From Sanyastnella coralliicola (GTDB lineage: Bacteria; Bacteroidota; Bacteroidia; Flavobacteriales_D; Sanyastnellaceae), in assembly GCF_030845195.1 (NCBI RefSeq), contig NZ_CP132543.1, positions 1,629,501 to 1,693,500 of the forward strand: a stretch of DNA of 64,000 nucleotides. Direction: 5' to 3'. The translations under genes were made by a program, and so were the position numbers. The notes under the pieces are model-generated. The model ran no database searches, was not told where the DNA came from, and worked only from the letters and a program-made list of their open reading frames with translations. This document shows, piece by piece, positions 40,848 through 49,430 of this stretch; the first letter of the stretch is position 1, and each line of letters begins with the position of its first letter.

Positions 40848-41528
40848 TTAAGCATTAAAGAACCCCAAAGTCATCGTAGCCAAGAAGCCGGCATTTACCC
40901 TTTCAATCGGGTGCTGAAAACCTTCTAGTATCTTGAACTCACTGTTGGATAAAGACGCTGCTGCACGTTTCGATTCTTCAATCGATACCATGGTGTCTTC
41001 ATCACCTACCGTGATCAATACACGATGATTAATGCTCGACAACACTTCTGAAGTAAGATTAGGAGCCTCTCCCAGATCGATCATCATTTGTGCGGTGCTT
41101 CGCATTACTCCTTTCCACTTTGCACCATGTGTGCTTTCCAAATGAGCTGCGAACTTTGGCACCTTTTGCTCAATCACTTCTGGATTCAACATCTTCACTT
41201 CTTTCTGAGCTGATTCCGGTGTCCAATTGAACTTGGTCCCATAGGTCGCAATTCGGTTTACCCTATGTTCGTGGTGATGCGCGAGATTCAACGCTACATA
41301 GCCTCCCATACTATATCCGAAGATATTCACCTGATCAAGTCCATTCTCATCGAGAAAATGAACAACATCTGATGTGAACTGATCAATTGCGAAGGAAAGC
41401 TCGGTGCGATTATCTCCATGTCCGCTGAAGTCCAACGAATAAACCTCACTGTGTTCTTGCAGTGCTTCTTTAACCTTGAAAAGTTGACGCTGGCTGCCTA
41501 AAGCGCCGTGTAGGAGTAGTATGGACAT
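40848..41528 (-). CDS. Alpha/beta hydrolase
   Basis: 226 residues. An oxyanion region (LLLHGALGSQRQ) and SGHGDN come early. The nucleophile elbow GYSMGG has Ser73, the acid Asp lies in VGDEDTMV, and the His in GFQHPIERV. These give a complete catalytic triad in a compact fold with a small lid. Substrate is unknown; the family includes MenH-like and carboxylesterase-like enzymes. It is the last gene after a response regulator and kinase on the same strand (23-bp gap), so it may belong to their operon. Confidence 0.85.
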   Translation of the reverse strand: MSILLLHGALGSQRQLFKVKEALQEHSEVYSLDFSGHGDNRTELSFAIDQFTSDVVHFLDENGLDQVNIFGYSMGGYVALNLAHHHEHRVNRIATYGTKFNWTPESAQKEVKMLNPEVIEQKVPKFAAHLESTHGAKWKGVMRSTAQMMIDLGEAPNLTSEVLSSINHRVLITVGDEDTMVSIEESKRAAASLSNSEFKILEGFQHPIERVNAGFLATMTLGFFNA

Positions 41529-41551
41529 GACTAAAGATTCAGTCTAGCAAT

Positions 41552-41917
41552 CTACGAATCACCCTTGAGGGCAGCGTTAATTCGCTTAAAGTTTGCGGGT
41601 TTTTCGAAGAAACCGTTAATCAGCTTTGAATCGAGTGCCTCTTTAATCTCCTTGTTTAAGGAATGACCCGAGAGGATGAAATATCTCTTTCCGGTATGGC
41701 GCTTTTGAGCTTCTTGAATAAACTCCAATCCAGACATCACAGGCATGTGAAGATCACTAATGATTAATTGGATCTCAGGATCGGATTCAAGAGACTCTAA
41801 TCCTTGTGGTCCGCTTTCTACAGAGATTACGTCATATTCTTTCCCAAGAATACTCGAGATGATGTGCCTGTTGATAGGTTCGTCATCGACGTAAAGAACT
41901 TTCCTTTTCTCCCCCAT
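41552..41917 (-). CDS. Single-domain response regulator
   Basis: 121 residues, receiver domain only. The acidic pair is in YVDDEP, phospho-acceptor D55 lies in LIISDLHMP, the switch Ser in FILSGHS and the Lys in FFEKPANFKRI. It starts 3 bp after the histidine kinase gene, so the two form a pair. It lacks an output domain, like the regulator of the acetate locus. Signalling probably continues through protein contact or a phosphorelay. Confidence 0.92.
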   Translation of the reverse strand: MGEKRKVLYVDDEPINRHIISSILGKEYDVISVESGPQGLESLESDPEIQLIISDLHMPVMSGLEFIQEAQKRHTGKRYFILSGHSLNKEIKEALDSKLINGFFEKPANFKRINAALKGDS

Positions 41918-41919
41918 AA

Positions 41920-43896
41920 TTACAACATCGGAATGCTCAGAGTAACGGTTGTTCCTTTGCCAAGTTCCGATTCAAAATCGATGGTTCCTCCATGTTCTTG
42001 AACGATTGAATTGACAATAGACAAGCCTAGTCCTGTGCCTTCACCAGGAGCTTTGGTTGTGAAAAAGGGATCCAAGATTTTTTCAAGGTCCTCCTTCGCA
42101 ATTCCTGCCCCGGTATCGACGATCCGAATTACCGCTTTATCGTTTTTAGTTTCAGTGCTGATCTTTACGACCCCGTCTTCCTCAATAGAATCAATGGCAT
42201 TGCCGATAAGATTGAGTACGACTTGATGCAATTTGCCACTATTTCCCTTCACCACTCCCAAGTCACTCGAGAATTCCTTCTCTAGGGAAATCTGGTCTTT
42301 CGTTTTGTATTGTAGAATCGACAAACATCCATCAATGATCTCATGAAGATCACACTCTTCAGTAAAGTCGTCATTGGTTCTGCTATAGATATTCAGGCTC
42401 TTGACGATCTGACTAGCCTTTTCGACGCCAACATTGATCCATCGTAAGTACTCACGAAGCTCTTCCTTGTTTACTTCTTCGTTTTCTAATTCTGCGTTGA
42501 TCGCTGCTGAACCACCATGAATGAAATTCAACGGATTGTTGATTTCATGTGCCACACCAGCTGTCAAGACACCTAGGGAAGCCATTTTCTCTGATTGTAC
42601 CAGCTGTGTCTGCGTCTCCTTGAGATTCTCAAGCGTATTTTTCAATTCATTGTTCGCCCCTTGCAACTCTTCTGTTCGCGATTGTACCTTCTCTTCAAGG
42701 ATTACATTCTGTTCCCGGATAATCCGTTCGTTTTCCCGGGCCATTTCTAAAGCCTTCTCTTGAGACTCTTCCGTCTCCTTGCGTAATGCATTGATTCGAT
42801 CGGCTAACGCAATTGAGAGTAAGACGACCTCAATGCTTGAGCCAAACAAGATTGCCCCTAAGAAGTAAGGCTTGTACGGAATCACACCAAGATTTGTCAT
42901 GGCAAAAATAGCCACTGTTACGATCAAGATGCTCCATGCGATGAGTAGGAATTTCGCCGGTTTAAAGCCATTACGTGACAACTTAAGCGCTGCAGCAATA
43001 ACAATGCAAGACCCATACAAGGAAGCCACATTAGCGGTATGATAAGCGGCTACATCTAAATCGAATATTAATTGGGTAATGGCAACGAAATCTAGCAGCA
43101 CCGTGCCATATAATGGGATCAGAAATTTTGGTGCCTTCAGTTTGAGTTGAAGGAAATTTGTCACAAAAATCACCGTGGCAATTCCAACGACGGCTCCGGT
43201 CAAAACAGTGAATTTCTGATTCAATGCAGGCCAATCAGCTAGCAAATATCGATCAGTATATCCGAATAGAGCGTACTGAGCAGTTAGAATACACACCAAA
43301 AAGATGATGTAGAAACCATAGCTATTATCACGAGTAATGAAGGTCAGAACCAGGTTATACAGGAACATAACCATCATCGCTCCTCCATATATTCCAAAGA
43401 GAAAATCTTTGAAGGTTAACTCTCTGACAAGTTCTCCCTTCTCTAAAAGCTTAAATGGAAGAACTACGGGCTTGGTGCTAAAGACCCTTAAATAATACTC
43501 TTCTGATGTCCCATCAAGAGGAAATACGAAACTAGAATTCTCATAAGGACGTGTATCAAAGGCGAATGCTTGACCGGTTTGACAAACTAGTTCCAGTTGC
43601 CCATTGACATCAGCTTTCCACAATTCAACCGTGTCGAGCAAAGCATAGTCAAGATGAATAGAGTTCTCGCTACTAATAGCATCTTCTCGGACTTCCAATT
43701 TGACAGCTACGTGCGTCCCATTATCAAGCGTGGCAACTTCGTTTTGATTGAAAGTGTAATCTAGCTGATCAAGTTTCTCGCCATTCGTAGTGTTATCAAT
43801 GATAGAGATGGAGACCCCAAGGGCTTCCTTTTCCGACTGAGAAAGAAGAATTTGAGTGCAGAAAACAAAAAAACAAATGACCAGAAGGCTTCTCAT
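41920..43896 (-). CDS. 7TMR-DISM sensor histidine kinase
   Basis: 658 residues. A signal peptide ([17 protein letters not shown]) precedes a periplasmic 7TMR-DISM extracellular domain (~25-170). Seven membrane helices follow (~180-375; [20 protein letters not shown] begins the first), then a coiled coil (~385-440). HisKA has His near residue 450 in [16 protein letters not shown]. HATPase has N box [12 protein letters not shown] and G boxes [14 protein letters not shown] and [12 protein letters not shown]. It is a membrane sensor for an unknown, possibly carbohydrate-like ligand. It is paired with the receiver protein 3 bp downstream. Confidence 0.92.
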   Translation of the reverse strand: MRSLLVICFFVFCTQILLSQSEKEALGVSISIIDNTTNGEKLDQLDYTFNQNEVATLDNGTHVAVKLEVREDAISSENSIHLDYALLDTVELWKADVNGQLELVCQTGQAFAFDTRPYENSSFVFPLDGTSEEYYLRVFSTKPVVLPFKLLEKGELVRELTFKDFLFGIYGGAMMVMFLYNLVLTFITRDNSYGFYIIFLVCILTAQYALFGYTDRYLLADWPALNQKFTVLTGAVVGIATVIFVTNFLQLKLKAPKFLIPLYGTVLLDFVAITQLIFDLDVAAYHTANVASLYGSCIVIAAALKLSRNGFKPAKFLLIAWSILIVTVAIFAMTNLGVIPYKPYFLGAILFGSSIEVVLLSIALADRINALRKETEESQEKALEMARENERIIREQNVILEEKVQSRTEELQGANNELKNTLENLKETQTQLVQSEKMASLGVLTAGVAHEINNPLNFIHGGSAAINAELENEEVNKEELREYLRWINVGVEKASQIVKSLNIYSRTNDDFTEECDLHEIIDGCLSILQYKTKDQISLEKEFSSDLGVVKGNSGKLHQVVLNLIGNAIDSIEEDGVVKISTETKNDKAVIRIVDTGAGIAKEDLEKILDPFFTTKAPGEGTGLGLSIVNSIVQEHGGTIDFESELGKGTTVTLSIPML

Positions 43897-44032
43897 ACGA
43901 ACTAAAGTAGTCTATTCCAGCCTTCACTAATCTTGCTTCAAGGCCATTGTTTTCCAAAGAACGATGTCAATTCAGCCTAGCAGCTAGTCTCATGTACCCA
44001 AAAGATTATAGGAATTGTCCTACCATGAGAAC

Positions 44033-44488
44033 TTAGTCTTGCACTCGAACCATTTCAATGGTCGTGAACCCTAATAGGGTGTCAGGATCTTCAAGATAAT
44101 TGTGAAAAATGATAGGGTAAGTCACCTCCCCAGTGAAGGTCAAATGAGTTTGACTCATTGAGTACCGCGACATTTGCGGAAGTAGACTCATCAAGCTTCT
44201 TTCGTCGTCTGTATCACAGCAAGCTTCGGTACAATCCGCAGAGCTGAATCGAATACTATCTCGAGATAAAAGCTCGAAGGAACCAAAACACTTGTTGACT
44301 TCGAAATTGGAGTACCCGTAGTGTCCACCTGAGTGAATATTCAAATACACAGGACGTTGCAGCTTCACATCGTCGCCATCTTCAGATGACATAATGACGT
44401 AGCTCCATTTCGATTTTTCGACTTGATCAAGCGGATTGAGACCGCCGGAAAGACATGATAGAATGAATGCAAGGAACAACTGGTTCAT
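44033..44488 (-). CDS. META/HslJ-like small exported protein
   Basis: 151 residues. A short hydrophobic N-terminus (NQLFLAFILSC) looks like a lipoprotein signal with Cys at ~12. The central part has the pattern of the META/HslJ domain: a G-rich strand before N-K-C-F-G, then I-R-F-S-S-A-D-C-T-E-A-C-C. Two Cys pairs could form disulfides. It has no enzyme motif. It is separated from the kinase by 136 bp without recognisable features and sits just downstream of prmA. Confidence 0.6.
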   Translation of the reverse strand: MNQLFLAFILSCLSGGLNPLDQVEKSKWSYVIMSSEDGDDVKLQRPVYLNIHSGGHYGYSNFEVNKCFGSFELLSRDSIRFSSADCTEACCDTDDERSLMSLLPQMSRYSMSQTHLTFTGEVTYPIIFHNYLEDPDTLLGFTTIEMVRVQD

Positions 44489-44545
44489 GACATGTACAGA
44501 TTTACATGACTGTACACGAAACTCAATTTATTGTTCAAGCCTGCC

Positions 44546-45373
44546 TTATTTGATAAAACGCATGCTTCCCCAACCATTACGCTCCCATTCCCCTTGCCAA
44601 GTGAGACCGTTCTCTTCCGCGCTAGCGCGAATAATTGGAAAATCAGTTGGGAAAAAGCCGCTAAATTGGATCGTAGCCCCGTCATTCATAGAAGCAGAAT
44701 ACACCGGCATATCACTGGTTAGAACGTTTCGATTGATGTTCGCTAGAATCACGTCATACTGCCTTCCATTCAACATCGTGCCATCGCCTTGATACGCACA
44801 AATATTAGTGCACCCATTTAATTCGGCGTTTTCATCGCAGTTTTCTTTGGCCCAATCGTCTATGTCAATGGCATCAACTTTTGAAGCACCAAGCTTTTCA
44901 GCCAAGATCGCCAGCACGCCCGTTCCACTGCCCATATCCAACACCTCTTTCTCCTTGAGGTCTTGGTCCAACATCAACTTCAGCATGAGCCAGGTGGTGT
45001 CATGGTGCCCTGTACCAAAGCTCATTTTGGGTTGAATCACAATGTCAAATCGTGCGGAACTCTGATCGTGAAAAGGAGCGCGGATGCACACATCGTCATC
45101 CACAAAGATCATCTCGAAGTCTGACTCCCACTTTGCGTTCCAGTTCTCTCGGGCTACAGATTTACGTTGATAAACAACGGTAGCCCCTTCAATGCCGAAT
45201 GCACTTAATTCGCTGATTTCAATGTCACTAGGCCCCTCTCCTTCAATGTATGCGTCAAGACCATCTTCACGTTCAACGAAGCTCTCAAAGCCAAGCTCTG
45301 CTAATTCCGCAATGAGGATTTCTCGTGCCGGTAATACCGGTTTTAATTGAAAACTTAGCTCGCAGTAGTCCAT
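44546..45373 (-). CDS. prmA: Ribosomal protein L11 methyltransferase
   Basis: 275 residues. It starts with the N-terminal substrate-recruitment domain (residues ~1-65), then the conserved IQPKMSFGTGHHDTTWLML linker and the SAM-binding motif EVLDMGSGTGVLAILAEKLG, with VDAIDID and VILANINRNVL. It trimethylates L11. The gene overlaps the 3' end of tpiA by 19 bp, so translation is coupled. An exact 13-bp word (44615-44627) lies near the 3' end and encodes R-A-S-A-E-E. Confidence 0.93.
   Translation of the reverse strand: MDYCELSFQLKPVLPAREILIAELAELGFESFVEREDGLDAYIEGEGPSDIEISELSAFGIEGATVVYQRKSVARENWNAKWESDFEMIFVDDDVCIRAPFHDQSSARFDIVIQPKMSFGTGHHDTTWLMLKLMLDQDLKEKEVLDMGSGTGVLAILAEKLGASKVDAIDIDDWAKENCDENAELNGCTNICAYQGDGTMLNGRQYDVILANINRNVLTSDMPVYSASMNDGATIQFSGFFPTDFPIIRASAEENGLTWQGEWERNGWGSMRFIK
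44615..44627 (-). repeat. 13-bp word, exact copy
   Basis: In prmA. The surrounding bases extend it to the 12-bp palindrome CGCGCTAGCGCG. Confidence 0.9.
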
Positions 45374-46128
45374 TCGCTATTGGCTTCAATGATCGCCATA
45401 AAATCTTCAGCTTTCAGTGAAGCTCCACCTATCAAGCCGCCATCTACGTCTTCTCCTTGGAAGATTCCAGCAGCATTGCCCGGCTTCACGCTTCCTCCGT
45501 ATAGGATGCTGATATCACTAGCCACCTCTCCGTATGCTTCATCCAGCAAAGAGCGAATATGCGCATGCATTTCTTGTGCTTGCTCATCTGACGCTGTTTT
45601 ACCCGTTCCAATCGCCCAAACTGGTTCATATGCCACCACAACGTGGTTTGCCTCTTCTTTCCCGATTTGAGCGGTAAATGCTGCCTCAATTTGAGTCTTT
45701 ACTACATCGAAATGACGTCCTGACTCACGTTCTTCAAGGCTCTCACCGACACAAAGAATCGCGTAAAGCCCAGCATCAAGAACCTGACGCACCTTTTGCG
45801 CAACAACTTCATCAGTTTCATTATACATCGCACGACGCTCAGAATGTCCTACGATAACGTACTTCACTCCTACGCTAGCTAACATCCCAGCTGTGTATTC
45901 TCCAGTGAATGCACCCGTATCATTTGCGCTGCAGTTCTGCGCTGCAAGGGCGATCATTGGCGGCAACCCGCTTCGGATAGCAGCTAAATAAGGTGTAGGA
46001 GGTGCGATAACTACGCGTGTATTGATATCTTGTCCGGTAGTCATGCGGCTCAACTCTTCAACAAGTTGCTTAGCCTCTGTCCAAGTAGTGTTACTTTTCC
46101 AGTTACCGGCGATGATTCTTCTTTTCAT
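45355..46128 (-). CDS. tpiA: Triosephosphate isomerase
   Basis: 257 residues, full length. The catalytic residues are all visible: Lys11 in AGNWKSN, His in YVIVGHSERRA and Glu in VAYEPVWAIGTGKTA, plus the phosphate loop ILYGGSVKPGNAAGI. It interconverts dihydroxyacetone phosphate and glyceraldehyde 3-phosphate. It is first in an operon with prmA and is divergent from recQ over a 123-bp promoter region. Confidence 0.97.
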   Translation of the reverse strand: MKRRIIAGNWKSNTTWTEAKQLVEELSRMTTGQDINTRVVIAPPTPYLAAIRSGLPPMIALAAQNCSANDTGAFTGEYTAGMLASVGVKYVIVGHSERRAMYNETDEVVAQKVRQVLDAGLYAILCVGESLEERESGRHFDVVKTQIEAAFTAQIGKEEANHVVVAYEPVWAIGTGKTASDEQAQEMHAHIRSLLDEAYGEVASDISILYGGSVKPGNAAGIFQGEDVDGGLIGGASLKAEDFMAIIEANSEWTTAS

Positions 46129-46233
46129 AAGAATGGTTTCAAGCGATCTGCAAACTTTTGGCTCACATTTGCAAAATCAGCAGGTTTAATACCCCAAAGG
46201 TAGGACACAAATTGGAACGCACTTACGTAATAT

Positions 46234-46241
46234 TGTCTTTG
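46234..46241 (+). promoter_or_regulatory. -7-like promoter box TGTCTTTG before recQ
   Basis: One mismatch to TAnnTTTG; ends ten bases before the recQ ATG. Confidence 0.4.
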
Positions 46242-46251
46242 ATACACTTAG

Positions 46252-48150
46252 ATGCAAGCTGACCCGCTCGAAATACTTGAACAGTACTGGGGATTCACGT
46301 CTTTCAGGACCAAGCAATCTGACATCATCAACGCAGTGATGCTCGGGCAAGATACCTTAGCCCTGATGCCCACTGGAGGGGGTAAGTCACTGTGCTTTCA
46401 AGTTCCGGCGTTAGCCAAAGAAGGAATCTGCGTAGTCATTTCTCCTTTGGTTGCCTTGATGAAGGATCAAGTAGATCGATTGAAAAGCATGGATGTACGT
46501 GCCGCATATATTACAGCGGCTCAAAGCAGAAAGGAGATTGATCACTTGCTTGATTCCGCTATTTATGGGAATATGAAGTTCCTATATGTATCTCCAGAGC
46601 GCCTCAAGAGTGAGCTTTTCATCGAGCGCTTTAAGAAGATGCCGGTGAACTTGATTGCGGTAGATGAAGCACATTGTATTTCTCAATGGGGGCATGATTT
46701 TCGTCCGGCATACAGGGAAATCAGTGGTATTCGTGAACATCATCCGAACGTTCCAATCATTGCTGTTACGGCATCTGCCACACCTGAAGTTGCAGATGAT
46801 ATTGTAGCGCAACTTGAACTAAATGATCCTGCCCGTTTCGAATCTTCGATGGTTCGAAAGAACCTCAACTATGTGGTTCTTGACGAAGTAGAACCCCTGG
46901 GTCGATTGCTTCGTGCTTGTAAGCGAATTGGCGGTAGTGGTATTGTGTATGCCCCTACACGTAAGCAGGTTCGCGCTACCGCGGAATTCTTGAACTCGCA
47001 TGGTGTTCAGGCTGGTTACTATCATGCGGGTATTGATGCTGCCACGAAGGAGAAACTCCAGAAAGACTGGTTGAAGAATAAGTTCTCAGTGATGGTAGCA
47101 ACCAATGCCTTTGGAATGGGAATCGATAAACCTGACGTTCGTTTTGTAGTGCATATTCAACCGCCTCAAAACTTAGAGAACTACGTTCAAGAAGCAGGAA
47201 GAGCAGGACGAGATGGAGACGAAAGTTGGGCCATTCTTATGTGGAACACCAAGATGGTGGAACGTCTTACTTCTCAACTACATGATCGCTTTTCGCCGAA
47301 AGATCAAGTCAAAGACACCTATCATCAGCTGAATTCGTTCTTCCAAATTGCCTTTGCAGCAGGACTTAACGAGCAGTTCACTTTTGATCTATCTGCTTTT
47401 AGCAAGCAATATAACCGGCATCCTAGAGATGTTTACTTCGATATTGAGACGCTTGAGATGTCTGGGTACCTATCTATGTCCGAAGGCGCCATGCTCCCTT
47501 CCAGAGTGATGTTCCAAATGCAGGCGCAAGAGCTGTACAACTTCCAAGTTCGGAACGAACAGCATGATGCCTTTATCCGTTTGTTGCTCAGAACTTACGG
47601 TGGCTTGTTTGAGACCTATTCGCGCATTGATGAGCACTTCCTCGCTCGCAAAACTGGATGGAGCACAGGACAGGTGCGTGAGACACTCGCAAGACTAGAC
47701 AACATGCAGGTGCTCTCTTATCGTCCAAGAACCGAGCACCCGACTATCACCTTCTTAACTGGAAGACAGCAAAAAGAAAACTTGATCATCCCACCTGGAG
47801 CTTACGAGGAACGAATCGAAAGAAGTGTTTCTCGTTGGGAGGCAATGATGCGTTACTTGCATCACGACGGATGCAGAAGTCAGTTCGTTGCCACCTACTT
47901 TGGAGACGACGAATCTGCATTATGTGGAGTTTGTGATTGGTGCCGCAAAGAGAAGATTGTGGCCTATGACGTTCGTGAGCTGATCAAAGAAAGCCTCCTC
48001 TCCGCTCCTACCGACCTCAGCGGATTGATAGACCAACACAGTGAGGTTCCAAGAGAGGAAATCATCACCCAACTCAATCGTTCGATAGACGATGGAGAGG
48101 TCTCGCGTGATGAAGAAGATCTATTGCATTGGACAGAAGAACGCAACTAG
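46252..48150 (+). CDS. recQ: ATP-dependent DNA helicase RecQ
   Basis: 632 residues. Helicase motifs: Walker A MPTGGGKSLCFQ with Lys45, DEAHCISQWGHDFRP, ITASATP-like VTASATPEV, and motif VI QEAGRAGRDGDE. A zinc subdomain follows (CRSQFVATYFGDDE, then CGVCDWC), with a winged-helix RQC region. There is no clear HRDC domain at the C-terminus, which is common in this branch. It unwinds DNA in recombination and repair. A one-mismatch 13-bp word (46974-46986) in motif-IV territory encodes R-A-T-A-E-F. It is followed by rlmI after 15 bp, which has its own promoter box. Confidence 0.95.
   Translation: MQADPLEILEQYWGFTSFRTKQSDIINAVMLGQDTLALMPTGGGKSLCFQVPALAKEGICVVISPLVALMKDQVDRLKSMDVRAAYITAAQSRKEIDHLLDSAIYGNMKFLYVSPERLKSELFIERFKKMPVNLIAVDEAHCISQWGHDFRPAYREISGIREHHPNVPIIAVTASATPEVADDIVAQLELNDPARFESSMVRKNLNYVVLDEVEPLGRLLRACKRIGGSGIVYAPTRKQVRATAEFLNSHGVQAGYYHAGIDAATKEKLQKDWLKNKFSVMVATNAFGMGIDKPDVRFVVHIQPPQNLENYVQEAGRAGRDGDESWAILMWNTKMVERLTSQLHDRFSPKDQVKDTYHQLNSFFQIAFAAGLNEQFTFDLSAFSKQYNRHPRDVYFDIETLEMSGYLSMSEGAMLPSRVMFQMQAQELYNFQVRNEQHDAFIRLLLRTYGGLFETYSRIDEHFLARKTGWSTGQVRETLARLDNMQVLSYRPRTEHPTITFLTGRQQKENLIIPPGAYEERIERSVSRWEAMMRYLHHDGCRSQFVATYFGDDESALCGVCDWCRKEKIVAYDVRELIKESLLSAPTDLSGLIDQHSEVPREEIITQLNRSIDDGEVSRDEEDLLHWTEERN
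46974..46986 (+). repeat. 13-bp word, one mismatch (CGCTAcCGCGGAA)
   Basis: In recQ, read A-T-A-E, with TTCG before it. Confidence 0.75.
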
Positions 48151-48158
48151 TACCTTTG
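48151..48158 (+). promoter_or_regulatory. -7 promoter box TACCTTTG before rlmI
   Basis: Perfect box overlapping the end of recQ, with TTG 19 bases upstream in GCATTGGACA, and only seven bases before the rlmI ATG. Confidence 0.7.
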
Positions 48159-48165
48159 CCGTCCC

Positions 48166-49365
48166 ATGGAAGTAACAGCCAACATTGCCCTTAAGCCAAA
48201 GAAAACGCGATCTATCCAACGATTCCACCCGTGGATTTTCTCCGGAGCGATTGCCTTCATTGATGGAGAACCTGAGAATGGAGATTTCGTCCAAGTCACG
48301 GATACGAAGGGCAAAATCCTAGGACATGGCTTCTTCACCCCTGATGCTTCCATTGCGGTGCGCATGACTCATTTCGGAAAAGAAAAAGTCATTGAGCGCT
48401 GGTGGCATGAACGTTTGCAGCGTGCTTACGACCTGCGCAATGACCTTGGTTTTGTCGCTAACGCGGAAACTACGGCATACCGTCTCATCCATGGTGAAGG
48501 CGATGGGTTCCCAGGGCTGATTATTGACCATTACGATGGTGTTTTGGTCATGCAGGTTCATGCTCCTGGAATGTGGATGATCAAAGACGAGCTCGTGGCT
48601 AGTTTAGTCGAGATCTATGGCGACAACTTAAAAGCAGTCTACAATAAGAGTCGCGACACGCTACCAAATGCTGAAGCGATGCAGGTCGAGAACTACTATG
48701 CACATGGTTCCGATTCCGCGCTAGCGAAAATGACCGCCAAAGAATACGGACTAGAATTCAACATCGATTGGGAGAAGGGTCAGAAGACAGGTTTCTTTAT
48801 TGACCAACGCGAAAACAGGAAGCTCTTAGGCGATTTATCAAAGGGAAAAAAGGTGTTGAATACCTTCTCGTACACGGCAGGATTCTCAGTGTTCGCGCTT
48901 CAAGCAGGCGCAACGTTAGTGCACAGCTTAGATAGTTCAGCACGTGCACTAGAAGTTGGTGAGAACAACGTAGCGCTGAATTCTTTGGACGACGGACGAC
49001 ACAAAAGCATTCAAGCAGATGCGGTACAATACCTCAAGCAGCTAGAAGAGGATTACGACATCATTGTGTTGGACCCACCAGCCTTTGCGAAGCATCAACG
49101 CGCCAGACATCGCGCGGTTCAGGGATACAAGCGAATTAATATGCAGGCCATCAAGCACATCAAACCAGGAGGCTTGATTTTCACCTTCTCATGTTCACAA
49201 GCCGTAGATAAAGAGCTCTTCAACAACACAGTGATTGCTTCAGCAATTGAAGCGGGTAGAAAGGTGCGTATCTTGCATCAATTGCATCAACCTGCTGATC
49301 ACCCAGTGAATGCCTTTCATCCTGAAGGTGAATACCTTAAAGGGCTTGTTCTTCGCGTAGACTAG
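48166..49365 (+). CDS. rlmI: 23S rRNA (cytosine1962-C5)-methyltransferase RlmI-like
   Basis: 399 residues. The N-terminal PUA-like domain contains RSIQRFHPWIFSGAI. The Rossmann methyltransferase follows with KVLNTFSYTAGFSVFALQAG, the acidic SAM residue in HSLDSS, catalytic motif IVLDPPAFAKH and Cys in FTFSCSQAV, as in the COG1092 m5C methyltransferases. It carries two copies of the 13-bp word only 260 bp apart: 48456-48468 (V-A-N-A-E-T, one mismatch) and 48714-48726 (exact, opposite orientation, read as S-A-L-A-K). The ATG lies seven bases after a promoter box, so the mRNA is probably leaderless. Confidence 0.93.
   Translation: MEVTANIALKPKKTRSIQRFHPWIFSGAIAFIDGEPENGDFVQVTDTKGKILGHGFFTPDASIAVRMTHFGKEKVIERWWHERLQRAYDLRNDLGFVANAETTAYRLIHGEGDGFPGLIIDHYDGVLVMQVHAPGMWMIKDELVASLVEIYGDNLKAVYNKSRDTLPNAEAMQVENYYAHGSDSALAKMTAKEYGLEFNIDWEKGQKTGFFIDQRENRKLLGDLSKGKKVLNTFSYTAGFSVFALQAGATLVHSLDSSARALEVGENNVALNSLDDGRHKSIQADAVQYLKQLEEDYDIIVLDPPAFAKHQRARHRAVQGYKRINMQAIKHIKPGGLIFTFSCSQAVDKELFNNTVIASAIEAGRKVRILHQLHQPADHPVNAFHPEGEYLKGLVLRVD
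48456..48468 (+). repeat. 13-bp word, one mismatch (CGCTAaCGCGGAA)
   Basis: In rlmI, first of two copies in that gene; read A-N-A-E. Confidence 0.75.
48714..48726 (-). repeat. 13-bp word, exact copy, antisense to its gene
   Basis: In rlmI, opposite orientation to the gene and read S-A-L-A-K; full TTTT and TCGG flanks. Confidence 0.92.
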
Positions 49366-49430
49366 AATGACCACTATCTTCATTCTTGCACTTGGAATGA
49401 AAGCTTATTTTTACCTCAAATTCAGACCAA

